Of a stretch of DNA of 64,000 bases, positions 37,601 to 45,926 are shown one piece after another. The notes under the pieces were generated by a model that searched no databases, was not told the DNA's origin, and saw only the letters and a list, made by a program, of their open reading frames with translations. A program made the translations under genes and the position numbers. The DNA comes from Xanthobacter agilis (lineage in GTDB: Bacteria; Pseudomonadota; Alphaproteobacteria; Rhizobiales; Xanthobacteraceae). The stretch lies in NCBI RefSeq assembly GCF_021730435.1, contig NZ_JABWGX010000006.1:124001-188000 (forward strand), given 5' to 3'. Within the stretch, counting starts at the first letter, position 1. Each line of letters starts with the position of its first letter.

Positions 37601-38112
37601 TGGTGCATCGCCTCCTGGCCGGCCTGCCGGATCTCGATCCCGACCGGCGCGACGCGGCGGGCTTGCGCCTTCTGCGCCATGCCGGCCACGGCCTCGACGG
37701 GACGATCCATGGGGAGATCCTGGCCGAGGTTCTGGCGGTGCTGGGCCATGCGCCGCTTGCGGATCTGTTCGGCCCGCACAGCCGGGCGGAGCTGCCGGTG
37801 GCCGGTCATGTCCAGCTTGCCGGCGGCGTCAGGGTCGCGGTGAACGGACGTATCGACCGCCTCGCCATCGGGTCCGATCGCATCGTGGTGGCCGACTTCA
37901 AGACCGATCGCACCCCCCCGAAAAGCCTTGGCGACGTGCCGCGGAGCCACGTGGCGCAACTGGCGCTCTATGGGGCGGCGCTGTCCCAGGTGTTTGCCGG
38001 GCGGGCGGTGGAGGCGCGCCTTGTCTACACGGCGGAGCCGCGCGTGTTCGTGCTCGACGACCGGCAGCTTGCCGCCGCCCTCGCGAGCCTTGCCGTGCTC
38101 ACCTCGGCGTGA
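34633..38112 (+). CDS. addA: Double-strand break repair helicase AddA
   Basis: UvrD-type superfamily 1 helicase with a C-terminal nuclease, partner of AddB; 1159 residues. Walker A ANAGSGKTHVLA (31-42), CLTYTKAAA motif Ia, VDEAQDTSP (motif II), VGDEKQSIFSFQGAD (motif III), MTVHGAKGLE and YVALTRAED (motifs V-VI), then GRIDRLAI...VVADFKTDR as the nuclease motif. Preceded by GGAGGAGGAG, an ideal ribosome-binding site. Confidence 0.96.
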   Translation: MSVTTATGPKAEATRRQSLASDPAHSAWVSANAGSGKTHVLARRVIRLLLNGVAPARILCLTYTKAAAANMSNRVLFILGRWVGLDDAGLDAELVAATGARVTPALRARARRLFALALETPGGLKIQTIHAFCGGLLHRFPFEAGVAAGFRELDEVGRAELMARIRQELIIEATGTPEGELGRALAQLMADLSDSSITAMLDAAIAERARITALGESAAARRAGLARALGVPHGAGVAELEAQMLDSPHLPWSEWEAAAGALATSDKKTDQDRAAALLAAYQSGDPEEARAEYLSVFLTSERAPRADRSLATKFVADTYPDLLARMKAERDRLAALEGALRGARILERTEAALVLGAEACRRYEREKAQRGLLDFDDLVARASGLLNQVPASFVHYKLDQGIDHVLVDEAQDTSPAQWQVVHGLTSDFFSGEGARPGVQRTIFVVGDEKQSIFSFQGADPRAFGSMRSEFALRAGAAAFEEVTLPHSFRSAPGVLEAVDRIFSGAGARAGLTLDSSAPVHAAIRADAPALVELWPTTVPSPAPEVDDWRRPLDAVSSDDPVTLLAERIAGFVQAGIRAGLAMPSRGGRAMRAADVLVLVRRRGRVFEAVIRALKELNDAEVAVAGADRLVVAEHIAALDLMALGDALLSPDDDLALASVLKSPLFGLTDEDLMALCPGRPGRLGDVLAAAPDPRARAAALQLAGWRAEALGLRPFDFYARVLGRDGGRRAMLARLGPEAADVLDEFMTLARTYEGTEPASLTGFLAFLRRGGAETKRDMESGRNEVRVMTVHGAKGLEAPLVILADTVDLPRPRTSGGFLRLSAGGREVPVLAARKAEDSPALAEARAAAAARDLDEYRRLLYVALTRAEDALVVCGAETRQPAKDKDHARPEGCWYELVREALAPEAETVPAFGFEGAVLRWGKGGGVFGLAPRAPDGGPEAVAAPALVFAAPPPHEAPERILRPSHAAPAVPHAGAAAGLSPLVRGDLVHRLLAGLPDLDPDRRDAAGLRLLRHAGHGLDGTIHGEILAEVLAVLGHAPLADLFGPHSRAELPVAGHVQLAGGVRVAVNGRIDRLAIGSDRIVVADFKTDRTPPKSLGDVPRSHVAQLALYGAALSQVFAGRAVEARLVYTAEPRVFVLDDRQLAAALASLAVLTSA

Positions 38113-38118
38113 CGCCGC

Positions 38119-38147
38119 TTGACGGGACGGGGAGGGGATCCCTACGT
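38119..38147 (+). promoter_or_regulatory. Possible trxA promoter
   Basis: CTTGACG with TTGACG at 38119-38124, a 17-bp spacer, then CTACGT at 38142-38147, about 50 bp before the trxA start. The -35 fits the alphaproteobacterial CTTGAC form. The -10 is a weak match. Confidence 0.35.
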
Positions 38148-38197
38148 TCCTGAGCAAGATTCAGTGGTTTTCCCCTTCTGCCCCTACGAGGTATGCC

Positions 38198-38518
38198 ATG
38201 GCCGTCGAAAAGGTGACCGATCAGAATTTCGAGGCCGACGTGCTCAAGTCCAGCGCGCCGGTGATCGTGGATTTCTGGGCGGAGTGGTGCGGTCCGTGCC
38301 GCATGGTGGCGCCGATCCTGGAAGAAGTCTCCGGCGAGCTCGACGGCAAGGTGCGCATCGTGAAGCTGAACGTGGACGAGAACCCGCAGACGGCGTCCAA
38401 GTACGGCATCATGTCCATCCCCACCCTGCTCATGTTCAAGGACGGCAAGATCGCCTCCCGCCAGGTGGGCGCCGCCCCCAAGGCCAAGCTGGTGCAGTGG
38501 ATCAACACCGCCGTCTGA
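38198..38518 (+). CDS. trxA: Thioredoxin
   Basis: Cytoplasmic disulfide reductase of 106 residues with the active site WCGPC (Cys31, Cys34) and the cis-Pro in SIPTLLMF. It begins MAVEKVTDQNFEADVL. It follows addA by 85 bp, as in many Hyphomicrobiales, and is followed by a strong terminator. It is the last gene of the conserved plus-strand run. Confidence 0.97.
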   Translation: MAVEKVTDQNFEADVLKSSAPVIVDFWAEWCGPCRMVAPILEEVSGELDGKVRIVKLNVDENPQTASKYGIMSIPTLLMFKDGKIASRQVGAAPKAKLVQWINTAV

Positions 38519-38544
38519 GGCGGGTCCCACGCATCTCGGTTTTC

Positions 38545-38576
38545 GGGCGGGGCAGCCGGGCTGCCCCGCCCTTTTT
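38545..38576 (+). terminator. Intrinsic terminator of trxA
   Basis: An 11-bp perfect GC stem (38545-38555 with 38561-38571), loop CCGGG, followed by TTTTT at 38572-38576. The T run touches the stop codon of the convergent gene at 38576. Confidence 0.93.
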
Positions 38577-40594
38577 CATGACACCGCGGGCTCCGGCGTC
38601 CTCTGGTAGTGCGGAACGATGTCCACGAACACCGCGCCGTAATGCGGGTTCGCGAACAGGCCCTGCAACGGCCGCATCCGCCCGAGCCGGTCGAGGAGCG
38701 CCTTCGCCTTGGGGCTGGAGACGGTGCCGCAGACCTGAAGCGCGATCGCGCGCCGGTGCTGGGCCTGGTTGTTCATGAGGAACAATTGGGTCGCGAGGTT
38801 GCCCGCCATGTCGGACGGCATGTCGCCGGGGAACTGGGTGCCGATGACGATGCCGACGCCGAAGGCCCGGCCCTCCCGCGCCAATTGCTCCAGGCGACGC
38901 GAATCCTTCACCCGGTGGGCTTCGTCGCACACCAGGAGGCGGGTGAGCCGGCGCGGCTGCTCGCCCCTGAGTAGGTGGCCGTGCAGCTGCACGATGAGGA
39001 TTTCGGCGATGGCGGTCTTGATGTCGTCGCCGGGGAGGGTGGACAGCTTCAGGCACACCCGGCCCTGAAAGAATTCCGCGGCGCGGTTGGGCGAGGGGCC
39101 GCCGGTGCCGAACAGGCGAAAATCCTTGAGCGCGCCGAGGCGGCCCACCAGCGCACCGTTGTCGCCGGCCTCGGCCAGGAGATCGACCACACGATTGAAG
39201 CTCGGCCACGCGATGGTGTCCGGCTGAACCCATTCCTGCGGATCCACCCCGCATTCGCGATAGGCCGCGCAGATGGCCTCCCTAAGGCGCGCCTCCTGGA
39301 CCGCGCCGAGGCGGAACACGCGGGCGAGGATGCCGGCGATCTCATAGGCGTGCTCGATGGGCTGGGCTCCCGATGCGCCCCGCGGCGGCGGCTCCAGCGG
39401 ATTGAAGGGCAGGCCCTGGGCGCGGACGTCCACCACCTTGATGCCGAGCGGCCCGGAGAAATCCGGCCCGCAATAATCTGCCTTGAAATCGAAGATGGTC
39501 ACGGCAAGGTCTTCGCGGCAGGCGGCATCGATGAGCACGCGGATGGTCTGGGTCTTGCCCGAGCCGGCGTCGCCGGTGACCAGCACGGAGAAATTGTTGA
39601 GATGCCCCGGCGGCGGCGCATAGGGCGCCCAATAGACCGCCTCCCTGGCCTCGGTGGCGCCGATGAGCACGGGGAACGGCGCGGCGGTCCCGTTCACCGC
39701 AACCGGCCCCTCCTTGCCCGTCGCTCCCGTTCCCGCGCCCCCCACCGGCGGCAGGGGCTGCGCGCGGTCGCCGTCGCGGTCGGGCGCGATCACCTCGGGC
39801 AGTGCGATGAGCGGCAGCAGCGGCGCGACGAGGCGGCGCAGCCACTGGGCATCGCGCCGCCAGGTGATGAGGCCGGCCTCGTGCTGCCAGCGGGCGAAGA
39901 AATCATGGGCCCGCGCCAGGGTGTCCCATTCGGTGTCGTTGAGGTAGAGCACATCGCCGCCGATGGCGCGCAGCTTGCGCAGCGCCGGTGCCACCTGGGA
40001 CGTGGGGCTCTTGGCGAAGCCGTTGGTACGCAAGGCGAACGGGATCGCGCCGTCGCTCGCCTCCAGGAACCGGGTGATTTGGTCCGCCAGCTTCTGGTTG
40101 CGGTTGGGCGCCTCGCACAGAGCGAGCTCGCGGCGCTCGATCACCTGTCCGTTTTGCTGGAGCTGGATGTCGATGACGGGGGTGCGCAGATCATCGCCGA
40201 GATGGGTGACGCGCACCTCGGCAGGGTCCGCCGTGACGTGCTCGCGGCTGGCCTCGTGGGCCCACCATGCCAGAAGCTCGGCCTTCTTGGTGTCGAGCAG
40301 GCGGCGGGTGGTGGTGGCGCCCTGGTCCTTGAAATCCTCCCACAACTTGGCGAAGTCCATCTCCCGCGCGGCTGGCGGGGGCGGGACGATGGTGCCGAGA
40401 AATTCCTTTTCCGAGGGCAGGCGGCCGCGCTTCATGGCGTCGGTGCGGAATTCCGACACCCGGCGCAGGGCGGCGCGGATGCTCTGCGTCGCCTCGATGG
40501 CTGGCATCAGCCACGGCGGCAGCGGCTCCAGGGAGCCGGGCGCGGCCGGCAGATGGGCGCGTGTCCGCAGCAGGGACAGCCGCTTGGCCACCAC
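38576..40594 (-). CDS. HerA/FtsK-like ATPase (probable C-terminal part of a split two-ATPase protein)
   Basis: 672 codons from a GTG at 40594. Residues ~1-115 look like the helical lid and linker of an AAA/STAND ATPase rather than a true protein beginning. Residues ~330-620 form a HerA/VirB4-like P-loop domain: Walker A GDAGSGKT (341-348), DFKADY (369-374), Walker B VCDEAH (555-560) and GTQFP (585-589). The frame is the same as the upstream ATPase gene and is separated from it by one TGA and seven sense codons. The purine-rich GGGAG abuts the GTG pair, too close for normal initiation. Best read as the second half of one ~1015-residue protein. Function unknown; the context suggests genome defence. 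Confidence 0.7.
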   Translation of the reverse strand: MVAKRLSLLRTRAHLPAAPGSLEPLPPWLMPAIEATQSIRAALRRVSEFRTDAMKRGRLPSEKEFLGTIVPPPPAAREMDFAKLWEDFKDQGATTTRRLLDTKKAELLAWWAHEASREHVTADPAEVRVTHLGDDLRTPVIDIQLQQNGQVIERRELALCEAPNRNQKLADQITRFLEASDGAIPFALRTNGFAKSPTSQVAPALRKLRAIGGDVLYLNDTEWDTLARAHDFFARWQHEAGLITWRRDAQWLRRLVAPLLPLIALPEVIAPDRDGDRAQPLPPVGGAGTGATGKEGPVAVNGTAAPFPVLIGATEAREAVYWAPYAPPPGHLNNFSVLVTGDAGSGKTQTIRVLIDAACREDLAVTIFDFKADYCGPDFSGPLGIKVVDVRAQGLPFNPLEPPPRGASGAQPIEHAYEIAGILARVFRLGAVQEARLREAICAAYRECGVDPQEWVQPDTIAWPSFNRVVDLLAEAGDNGALVGRLGALKDFRLFGTGGPSPNRAAEFFQGRVCLKLSTLPGDDIKTAIAEILIVQLHGHLLRGEQPRRLTRLLVCDEAHRVKDSRRLEQLAREGRAFGVGIVIGTQFPGDMPSDMAGNLATQLFLMNNQAQHRRAIALQVCGTVSSPKAKALLDRLGRMRPLQGLFANPHYGAVFVDIVPHYQRTPEPAVS

Positions 40595-40615
40595 CTCCCG
40601 GCGAAAATCCGGGGC

Positions 40616-41623
40616 TCAGGCGCCCAACAGCACCGGGAACGGTGCCTCGCGCTCGATGCGGTCGCGATCGGAAATGGCGAGCGCCCGGCCGCCACGCCCG
40701 CCGTCGGTGATGTCGTCATATTCATCGGAGACGACGGCGAGCACGACCGCGCAATTGGGGATGCTTTCCACCAGTCGGACCGCCTGGGTGAGGGCGTGGA
40801 CGAACAGGCCTTCGTCTCCCAGCCGGGTGGTGTTCTCCACCTGATCGAAGCCCAGCACGAGGCAACCGTGAACGAGCTGCGCCAAGCGGCTGAGGCTGCG
40901 GATGGCGTCGATGCGCTGGCTCGGGGTGGCGATGGGCGGCAGCCTTAAGGGGGCGAGGCGGCTGTCCGCGTGGCCATGGCGCAGGTAGTTGAGGGCGGAG
41001 GGGTCGTTGAAGCCGGCCAGCAGGATGGCGCCGACGAGGCCGGGGTCGAGCCCTTCCGCGCTCCAGGCGCGCGCCTCGCGTGCGATATTCTGGCCGATCT
41101 TGAGGGCGATTTCGATTTCCCCGTCGCTTTCGAGGTCCTCGATCTCCTCCTGGAACGTGGCCTGCGTCGCTTCTTCCACATAGGCCTGAAGCAGCTTGTC
41201 CGCGAGCCGCCGCAGCGGGCTCAGGCCCGCCTCGTCGCCGAAATGGCGGGCCGACAGTTCGCGGATGAGCGCATCGAGCAACCATACGTCGTAAGTGGCG
41301 ATGGTGACCGGCGCCGTCAGCTGGAGGATGGCGGGATAGACGGCATAGGCACGATGCTCGGTGATGGAGGCGAAGTCGCGCAGCGTGGTGGTGAGCACAT
41401 GGCTTTTGCCGGAGCCGGCATCGCCCTTGATGAGGGCGATGCGCGCGCCAGGGCTCGGACTGAGCTTCAGCGCGTGGACGATGGCATCGAAAATGGCGCT
41501 CCGCGCCTCCTTCTGATGCTCGCCCACATTCAGCTCGGTCAATTCCCGGGCATTGGTGAAATTGGCAATGGTGGTGAACAGGTCGTCGTTGCGGGCATCG
41601 AGAAAGGCGGATGTGAGGGGCAT
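40616..41623 (-). CDS. AAA/STAND-type ATPase (probable N-terminal part of the split protein)
   Basis: 335 residues from the ATG at 41623, preceded by GGAGATAGG. Walker A KGDAGSGKS (66-74), Walker B LVLGFDQVEN with Asp260 and Glu263, sensor-1-like VVSDEYDD (298-304), and a truncated arginine/lid region DRIERE at the very end. The TGA at 40616-40618 stops it exactly where the ATPase lid should follow, and the lid-like sequence resumes in the same frame beyond the stop. It starts 4 bases after the stop of the preceding cassette gene, so it belongs to that operon. No known family name can be given. Confidence 0.7.
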   Translation of the reverse strand: MPLTSAFLDARNDDLFTTIANFTNARELTELNVGEHQKEARSAIFDAIVHALKLSPSPGARIALIKGDAGSGKSHVLTTTLRDFASITEHRAYAVYPAILQLTAPVTIATYDVWLLDALIRELSARHFGDEAGLSPLRRLADKLLQAYVEEATQATFQEEIEDLESDGEIEIALKIGQNIAREARAWSAEGLDPGLVGAILLAGFNDPSALNYLRHGHADSRLAPLRLPPIATPSQRIDAIRSLSRLAQLVHGCLVLGFDQVENTTRLGDEGLFVHALTQAVRLVESIPNCAVVLAVVSDEYDDITDGGRGGRALAISDRDRIEREAPFPVLLGA

Positions 41624-41627
41624 TGGC

Positions 41628-42731
41628 CTATCTCCGACCGGTGATGACGAAATGGACGCAGTCCCGGCCCCAGGCCGCTTCGCTGCGCAGCCGGAGGTCG
41701 CGATCCATGCGCTCGGGCATGTCGAGCCGGCCCAGCTCCAGAAGGTTGGCATAAGCGGCGGCGATGAGGCGCGCCTTGAAGCTTTGCAGGGAGCCGGCGT
41801 CGGGGTGTTCGCGGCCATAGGCGTCATAAACCTGGGCGATGGCGACGCGCCCCTGGAACGGGGGCGTGGTGAGCGCCGCCGCCACCTGCCGCACCCGCTC
41901 CGCGAAGCCCGCCCCGTCGGCGCCATTGACGGTGGGCGTTGCGGCTGGTGGGGGCGTTGGCGTGGGATGTGGCGACGCCGCGCCCATCCCTCCGGCGCGC
42001 GCGAGCGACAGGCGGAGGACGCGGAAGACGGCGGCCTTATCGTCCGCTTCGGGCAGGCCCACGGCGGCACCGGTGAGCGCGTTCAAAACCTCGGTCTTGT
42101 CCTTCTCGCGGACCGGGCGGTGTTCCGGAAGACCGCCGAGGCCGGCCAGGATCACCCATTCCGTGATGCCGAGCGTCTTGATGATCGGCATCCGGCTCGT
42201 GCCGAGCAGGGGACCGAGCCCCGCCTTCAGCGTCCGCCAGACCAGTTCCTCGCACACAGCGTTGAGCCCGATGGTTTCCTTGGGCAGGCCGAAGGCGGTC
42301 GCGATGATGGCGGCTTGCCGCTCCTTCGGCTTGGCGAGCCGTGTCGATGCCCCGTTTGGATCAAGCCCCAGGCACAGCGGCAGCAGGCGCTGCGTCATCA
42401 CTTTTGGCCATGTGAGCTTGGGGCCGGACCCGAGCAGGGCCGAAGCGGCGTCGCGCCCGGCGTCGGTCAGCACCACCTTGGCGTCGGCGGGATTGGGTTG
42501 GGTCCGGCTCCGGCCTTTCGGCTTGGCCTCGAGGGTGGCAAGGCCACGCTCCGCCAGTTCCGAGGCCGCCGCCACGATCGGTTCGGCGCCGAGCAGGTCC
42601 TTGAGCTTGTCGGCCAGCGCCTTTAGCGTCGGTGCCGTCTTCTGGCCACCGAGGTAGGCGAGCAGCAGATCGCCGGCGGCGAGGGGGGCGAACCGGGAGA
42701 GGTCCGCGCGGGGGAAGGCGGGGTGTGACAT
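41628..42731 (-). CDS. Winged-helix-like protein of the ATPase/nuclease cassette
   Basis: 367 residues from the ATG at 42731, whose A is shared with the stop of the nuclease gene (TGATG). I do not recognise the family. Residues ~5-105 read like a winged helix (helical DLLLAYLGG...LKALADKLKD, then a basic hairpin and VVLTDAGRDAASALLG, a phrase typical of wHTH proteins). A second helical block (about 120-185) and a C-terminal block (about 285-367) have a similar flavour, separated by a Pro/Ala/Thr linker near 255-275. A DNA-binding or adaptor subunit linking nuclease and ATPase is plausible but inferred. Confidence 0.6.
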   Translation of the reverse strand: MSHPAFPRADLSRFAPLAAGDLLLAYLGGQKTAPTLKALADKLKDLLGAEPIVAAASELAERGLATLEAKPKGRSRTQPNPADAKVVLTDAGRDAASALLGSGPKLTWPKVMTQRLLPLCLGLDPNGASTRLAKPKERQAAIIATAFGLPKETIGLNAVCEELVWRTLKAGLGPLLGTSRMPIIKTLGITEWVILAGLGGLPEHRPVREKDKTEVLNALTGAAVGLPEADDKAAVFRVLRLSLARAGGMGAASPHPTPTPPPAATPTVNGADGAGFAERVRQVAAALTTPPFQGRVAIAQVYDAYGREHPDAGSLQSFKARLIAAAYANLLELGRLDMPERMDRDLRLRSEAAWGRDCVHFVITGRR

Positions 42732-43642
42732 CAGGCTCCTGCTCCCTTTTGGGCCGCACGCGAAAGGGTGTCGGCGATGTCCCGCCACACCCCGACCGGG
42801 TTTTCGATGACGGTGGCATTGCTGAAGCGGGTCACGCGGTAGCCCTCGGCTTCGAGGTCGCGCTGCTTGTCCGCGTCCATGCGGCGGCGGCGCGGGGCGT
42901 CATGCTCCCGGCCGTCGATTTCCACCACGAGGCGGGCCTCGACGCAGGCGAGGTCCACCTCGTGGCTGCGCCTGGCCCGGCCGTTCAGGCGGGCATTGGG
43001 CGTGAAGCGGCCCCGTGTTTCGGGTCGCGCCTCGAGCATGTAGAACAGGATGCCTTCGCACGGGCCGCGCAGCAGGGGCACCCGCCGTCCGGCGGCGATC
43101 TGGGCCATCACCCGGCGTTCGGCGTCGTCCACCGGCACCAGCCCTTGCAGGGCCAAGCCCACGAAGGGTTGCGCCAGGGCCGGATCCAGCAGGCTTTCCA
43201 CCATGTCCGCGATGCCGCAGGTGAGCGCGAGCGCGAGCTTCGGTTGCCGCTCCGAGAGCTGGGCCGCCACCGGCAGCGCCTCGCGCACTGAACCGGGCAG
43301 CCGCAACACCGGTGATCGGCGCGTAGTGCCGCCCGACGGCAGGCGTGCGCGATAGGCCGCGAGGGCGGCCTCGGCGTCGGCCTGGGGCGCGGTGATGATC
43401 ACCCGCTGGCGGGCGTCCGCCCAGGTGCCCAGCCACACCCGGGCATCCAGCGCGGAGCGGGCATTGATGATGGTGATGATGGGAAAGCCGCTGGCCCGCA
43501 GGCGATCATGGGCGGCGAGAAGCTGTTCGGGTGCGTCAAGAAGGGTGCGAAGAAGAGCCATCCGCCGGAGCCACGCCTGCAACCACTGCAGATCCCGTGT
43601 AGCAACCCGAACGCGCACAACGCAAGGTCGTCCTGAGGCCAT
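42731..43642 (-). CDS. DUF559/Vsr-like PD-(D/E)XK endonuclease
   Basis: 303 residues; ATG at 43642 with CCAAGGTG about 9 bases upstream (a GTG four codons earlier is possible). The C-terminal ~110 residues are a DUF559-type restriction-endonuclease-like fold: helix with Glu196 (PCEGILFYMLE), EVDLA with Asp230, and VVEIDGREH with Glu241-x-Asp243, followed by RDLEAEGYRVTRFSN. All expected catalytic residues are present. The N-terminal ~190 residues match nothing I know. First gene of a coupled cassette of nuclease, winged-helix-like protein and double ATPase. A DNA-cleaving effector is the natural reading. Confidence 0.78.
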   Translation of the reverse strand: MASGRPCVVRVRVATRDLQWLQAWLRRMALLRTLLDAPEQLLAAHDRLRASGFPIITIINARSALDARVWLGTWADARQRVIITAPQADAEAALAAYRARLPSGGTTRRSPVLRLPGSVREALPVAAQLSERQPKLALALTCGIADMVESLLDPALAQPFVGLALQGLVPVDDAERRVMAQIAAGRRVPLLRGPCEGILFYMLEARPETRGRFTPNARLNGRARRSHEVDLACVEARLVVEIDGREHDAPRRRRMDADKQRDLEAEGYRVTRFSNATVIENPVGVWRDIADTLSRAAQKGAGA

Positions 43643-43737
43643 CGGCCGCGACACCTTGGTCGCGACACCCGTCTGGGGCGCGTGTCATCGCCCGCGCGAT
43701 GGGGACCGGCCTGCCGTCCCCGTCACGGGACGGAGGG

Positions 43738-44610
43738 TCAAACGCCCTCTTCGGCGATGCGCATCAGGTAGCGGCCATAATCGCTCTTGCCGAGCTTCTG
43801 GCCCAGCTGGTGGAGCTGGTCGCGGTCGATCCGGCCGGACAGGTAGGCGATCTCTTCCGGGCAGGCGATGCGCAGGCCCTGCCGACGCTCCAGGGTGCGC
43901 ACGAAGGTGGCGGCGTCGATCAGGCTGTCGTGGGTGCCGGTGTCGAGCCAGGCATAGCCCCGGCCCATCTTCTCCACCTGCAATTGTCCCCGTTCCAGAT
44001 AGGCGCGGTTGACGTCGGTGATCTCCAATTCGCCGCGCGCGGAGGGCTTCAGGTTGGCGGCGATCTCGACCACGCTCGGGTCGTAGAAGTAAAGGCCCGT
44101 GACCGCCCAGTTGGAGCGCGGCTGCCTGGGCTTCTCCTCGATGGTCAGGGCCCGGCCCTCGGCGTCGAACTCCACGATGCCATAGCGCTCCGGGTCGTTG
44201 ACATAATAGGCGAACACGGTCGCCCCCTCGGTGCGGTGGGCGGCGGGCTGGAGCAGTTCCGGCAGGCCGTGGCCGTAGAAGATGTTGTCGCCGAGGATGA
44301 GGGCCGAGCACTCGCCCGCCACGAAGTCGGCGCCAATGATGTAGGCCTGCGCGAGCCCGTCCGGGGAGGGCTGCACCGCATAAGAGAAGGAAATGCCCCA
44401 CTGGCTGCCGTCGCCCAGCAGGCGCTGGAACTGGGGCATGTCCTGGGGGGTGGAGATGATGAGGATCTCGGTGATCCCGGCCCGCATCAGCACGCACAGC
44501 GGGTAATAGATCATCGGCTTGTCGTAGACCGGCATCAGCTGCTTGGAGGTGACCAGGGTCAGGGGATGCAGGCGCGTGCCGCTGCCGCCGGCGAGAATGA
44601 TACCCTTCAT
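43738..44610 (-). CDS. rfbA: Glucose-1-phosphate thymidylyltransferase
   Basis: First step of dTDP-sugar (for example dTDP-L-rhamnose) synthesis. 290 residues, the standard RfbA/RmlA length, starting [18 protein letters not shown] and containing [23 protein letters not shown] and VEK-like IEEKPRQP. The rmlBCD genes are not in the window. It precedes the nuclease cassette on the same strand by 95 bp, so read-through into that cassette is possible. Confidence 0.95.
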   Translation of the reverse strand: MKGIILAGGSGTRLHPLTLVTSKQLMPVYDKPMIYYPLCVLMRAGITEILIISTPQDMPQFQRLLGDGSQWGISFSYAVQPSPDGLAQAYIIGADFVAGECSALILGDNIFYGHGLPELLQPAAHRTEGATVFAYYVNDPERYGIVEFDAEGRALTIEEKPRQPRSNWAVTGLYFYDPSVVEIAANLKPSARGELEITDVNRAYLERGQLQVEKMGRGYAWLDTGTHDSLIDAATFVRTLERRQGLRIACPEEIAYLSGRIDRDQLHQLGQKLGKSDYGRYLMRIAEEGV

Positions 44611-44759
44611 GCGTTCTCTCTGCTTTCCGGTCGTGGGGCGGCCGTCGCCGCCGGTCGTGCGCGCCGAGATCGCCGGTCCGGCGGGGGCCGCGTGGCGCGT
44701 GGCGTTCCGCCATGTCGCCGGACAATGCGCCGTGAAGAAGGCGGCCGGCGCCGGGCCGT

Positions 44760-45926
44760 TCAGTCCGATCCGAACAGGTCGCGGGTGAAGACCTTGTGGG
44801 CGACGTCGGCCAGCTCGTCCGTGCAGCGGTTGGCGACGATGACGTCGGCGTTCGCCTTGAAGGTGGCGAGGTCGCGCTCCACCGGCGAATTGAAGAAATG
44901 GGCGTCCTTGAACTGCGGCTCGTAGACCGTGACCGGAATGCCCTTGGCCTTGATGCGCTTCATGATGCCCTGGATGGAGCTGTCGCGGAAATTGTCGGAG
45001 CCCGCCTTCATGGTCAGCCGGTAGATGCCCACATGGCGGGGCGCCAGCGCCAGGATGCGCTCGGCGATGAAGTCCTTGCGGGTGGAATTGGCGTCCACGA
45101 TGGCGCGGATCAGGTTCTGCGGGACGGTGGAATAGTTGGCGAGCAGTTGCCGCGTGTCCTTGGGCAGGCAGTAGCCGCCATAGCCGAAGGAGGGGTTGTT
45201 GTAGTGCCCGCCGATGCGCGGGTCGAGGCTGACGCCGCCGATGATCTCCCGCGAATCGAGGCCGAAGGCGAGGGCGTAGCTGTCCAGCTCGTTGAAGAAG
45301 GCCACCCGCATGGCGAGGTAGGTGTTGGCGAACAGCTTGATGGCTTCCGCCTCGCCGGGGCCGGTGAACAGCACCGGCACATCCTTGCGGATGGCGCAGT
45401 CCTGGAGCAGCCCGGCGAAGGTGTGCGCGACCTCGGTGTGGTCGCCGACGATGATGCGCGAGGGGTGGAGGTTGTCGTGGAGCGCCTTACCCTCGCGCAG
45501 GAATTCCGGGGAGAAGATGATGTTGTCGCGGCCGAGCCGGGCACGGATCTGCTGCACGAAGCCCACCGGGATGGTGGACTTGATGATGATGGTCGCCTCC
45601 GGATTGATCCGGAGCGCCGTGTCGATCACCTCTTCCACCGAGTGGGTGTCGAAATGGCTGGTGTGAACATCGTAATTGGTCGGCGTCGAGACGATGACGA
45701 AGGCCGCGCCGGCGAAGGCCTCCTGCGGGCTCAGGGTGGCGGTGAGGTCGAGCTCCTTTTCCGCCAGATAGTGCTCGATGTCGGGATCGACGATGGGGGA
45801 GCGGCGGGCGTTGATGCTGGCGACCCGGGCGGCATCCACGTCGAGCGCCGTCACGGTGTGCTTCTGCGCCAGCAGAACCGCGTTGGAGAGGCCCACATAT
45901 CCCAATCCCGCGATCGCGATCCGCAT
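44760..45926 (-). CDS. ugd: UDP-glucose 6-dehydrogenase
   Basis: Oxidises UDP-glucose to UDP-glucuronate with two NAD+. 388 residues, the compact class like E. coli Ugd. N-terminal [15 protein letters not shown] (6-20), STPTNYD near 80-86, and the catalytic Cys253 in [11 protein letters not shown]. The start is the ATG at 45926; a GTG eight codons upstream is less likely. Located 149 bp upstream of rfbA, suggesting a small sugar-nucleotide set for capsule, exopolysaccharide or LPS. Confidence 0.94.
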   Translation of the reverse strand: MRIAIAGLGYVGLSNAVLLAQKHTVTALDVDAARVASINARRSPIVDPDIEHYLAEKELDLTATLSPQEAFAGAAFVIVSTPTNYDVHTSHFDTHSVEEVIDTALRINPEATIIIKSTIPVGFVQQIRARLGRDNIIFSPEFLREGKALHDNLHPSRIIVGDHTEVAHTFAGLLQDCAIRKDVPVLFTGPGEAEAIKLFANTYLAMRVAFFNELDSYALAFGLDSREIIGGVSLDPRIGGHYNNPSFGYGGYCLPKDTRQLLANYSTVPQNLIRAIVDANSTRKDFIAERILALAPRHVGIYRLTMKAGSDNFRDSSIQGIMKRIKAKGIPVTVYEPQFKDAHFFNSPVERDLATFKANADVIVANRCTDELADVAHKVFTRDLFGSD

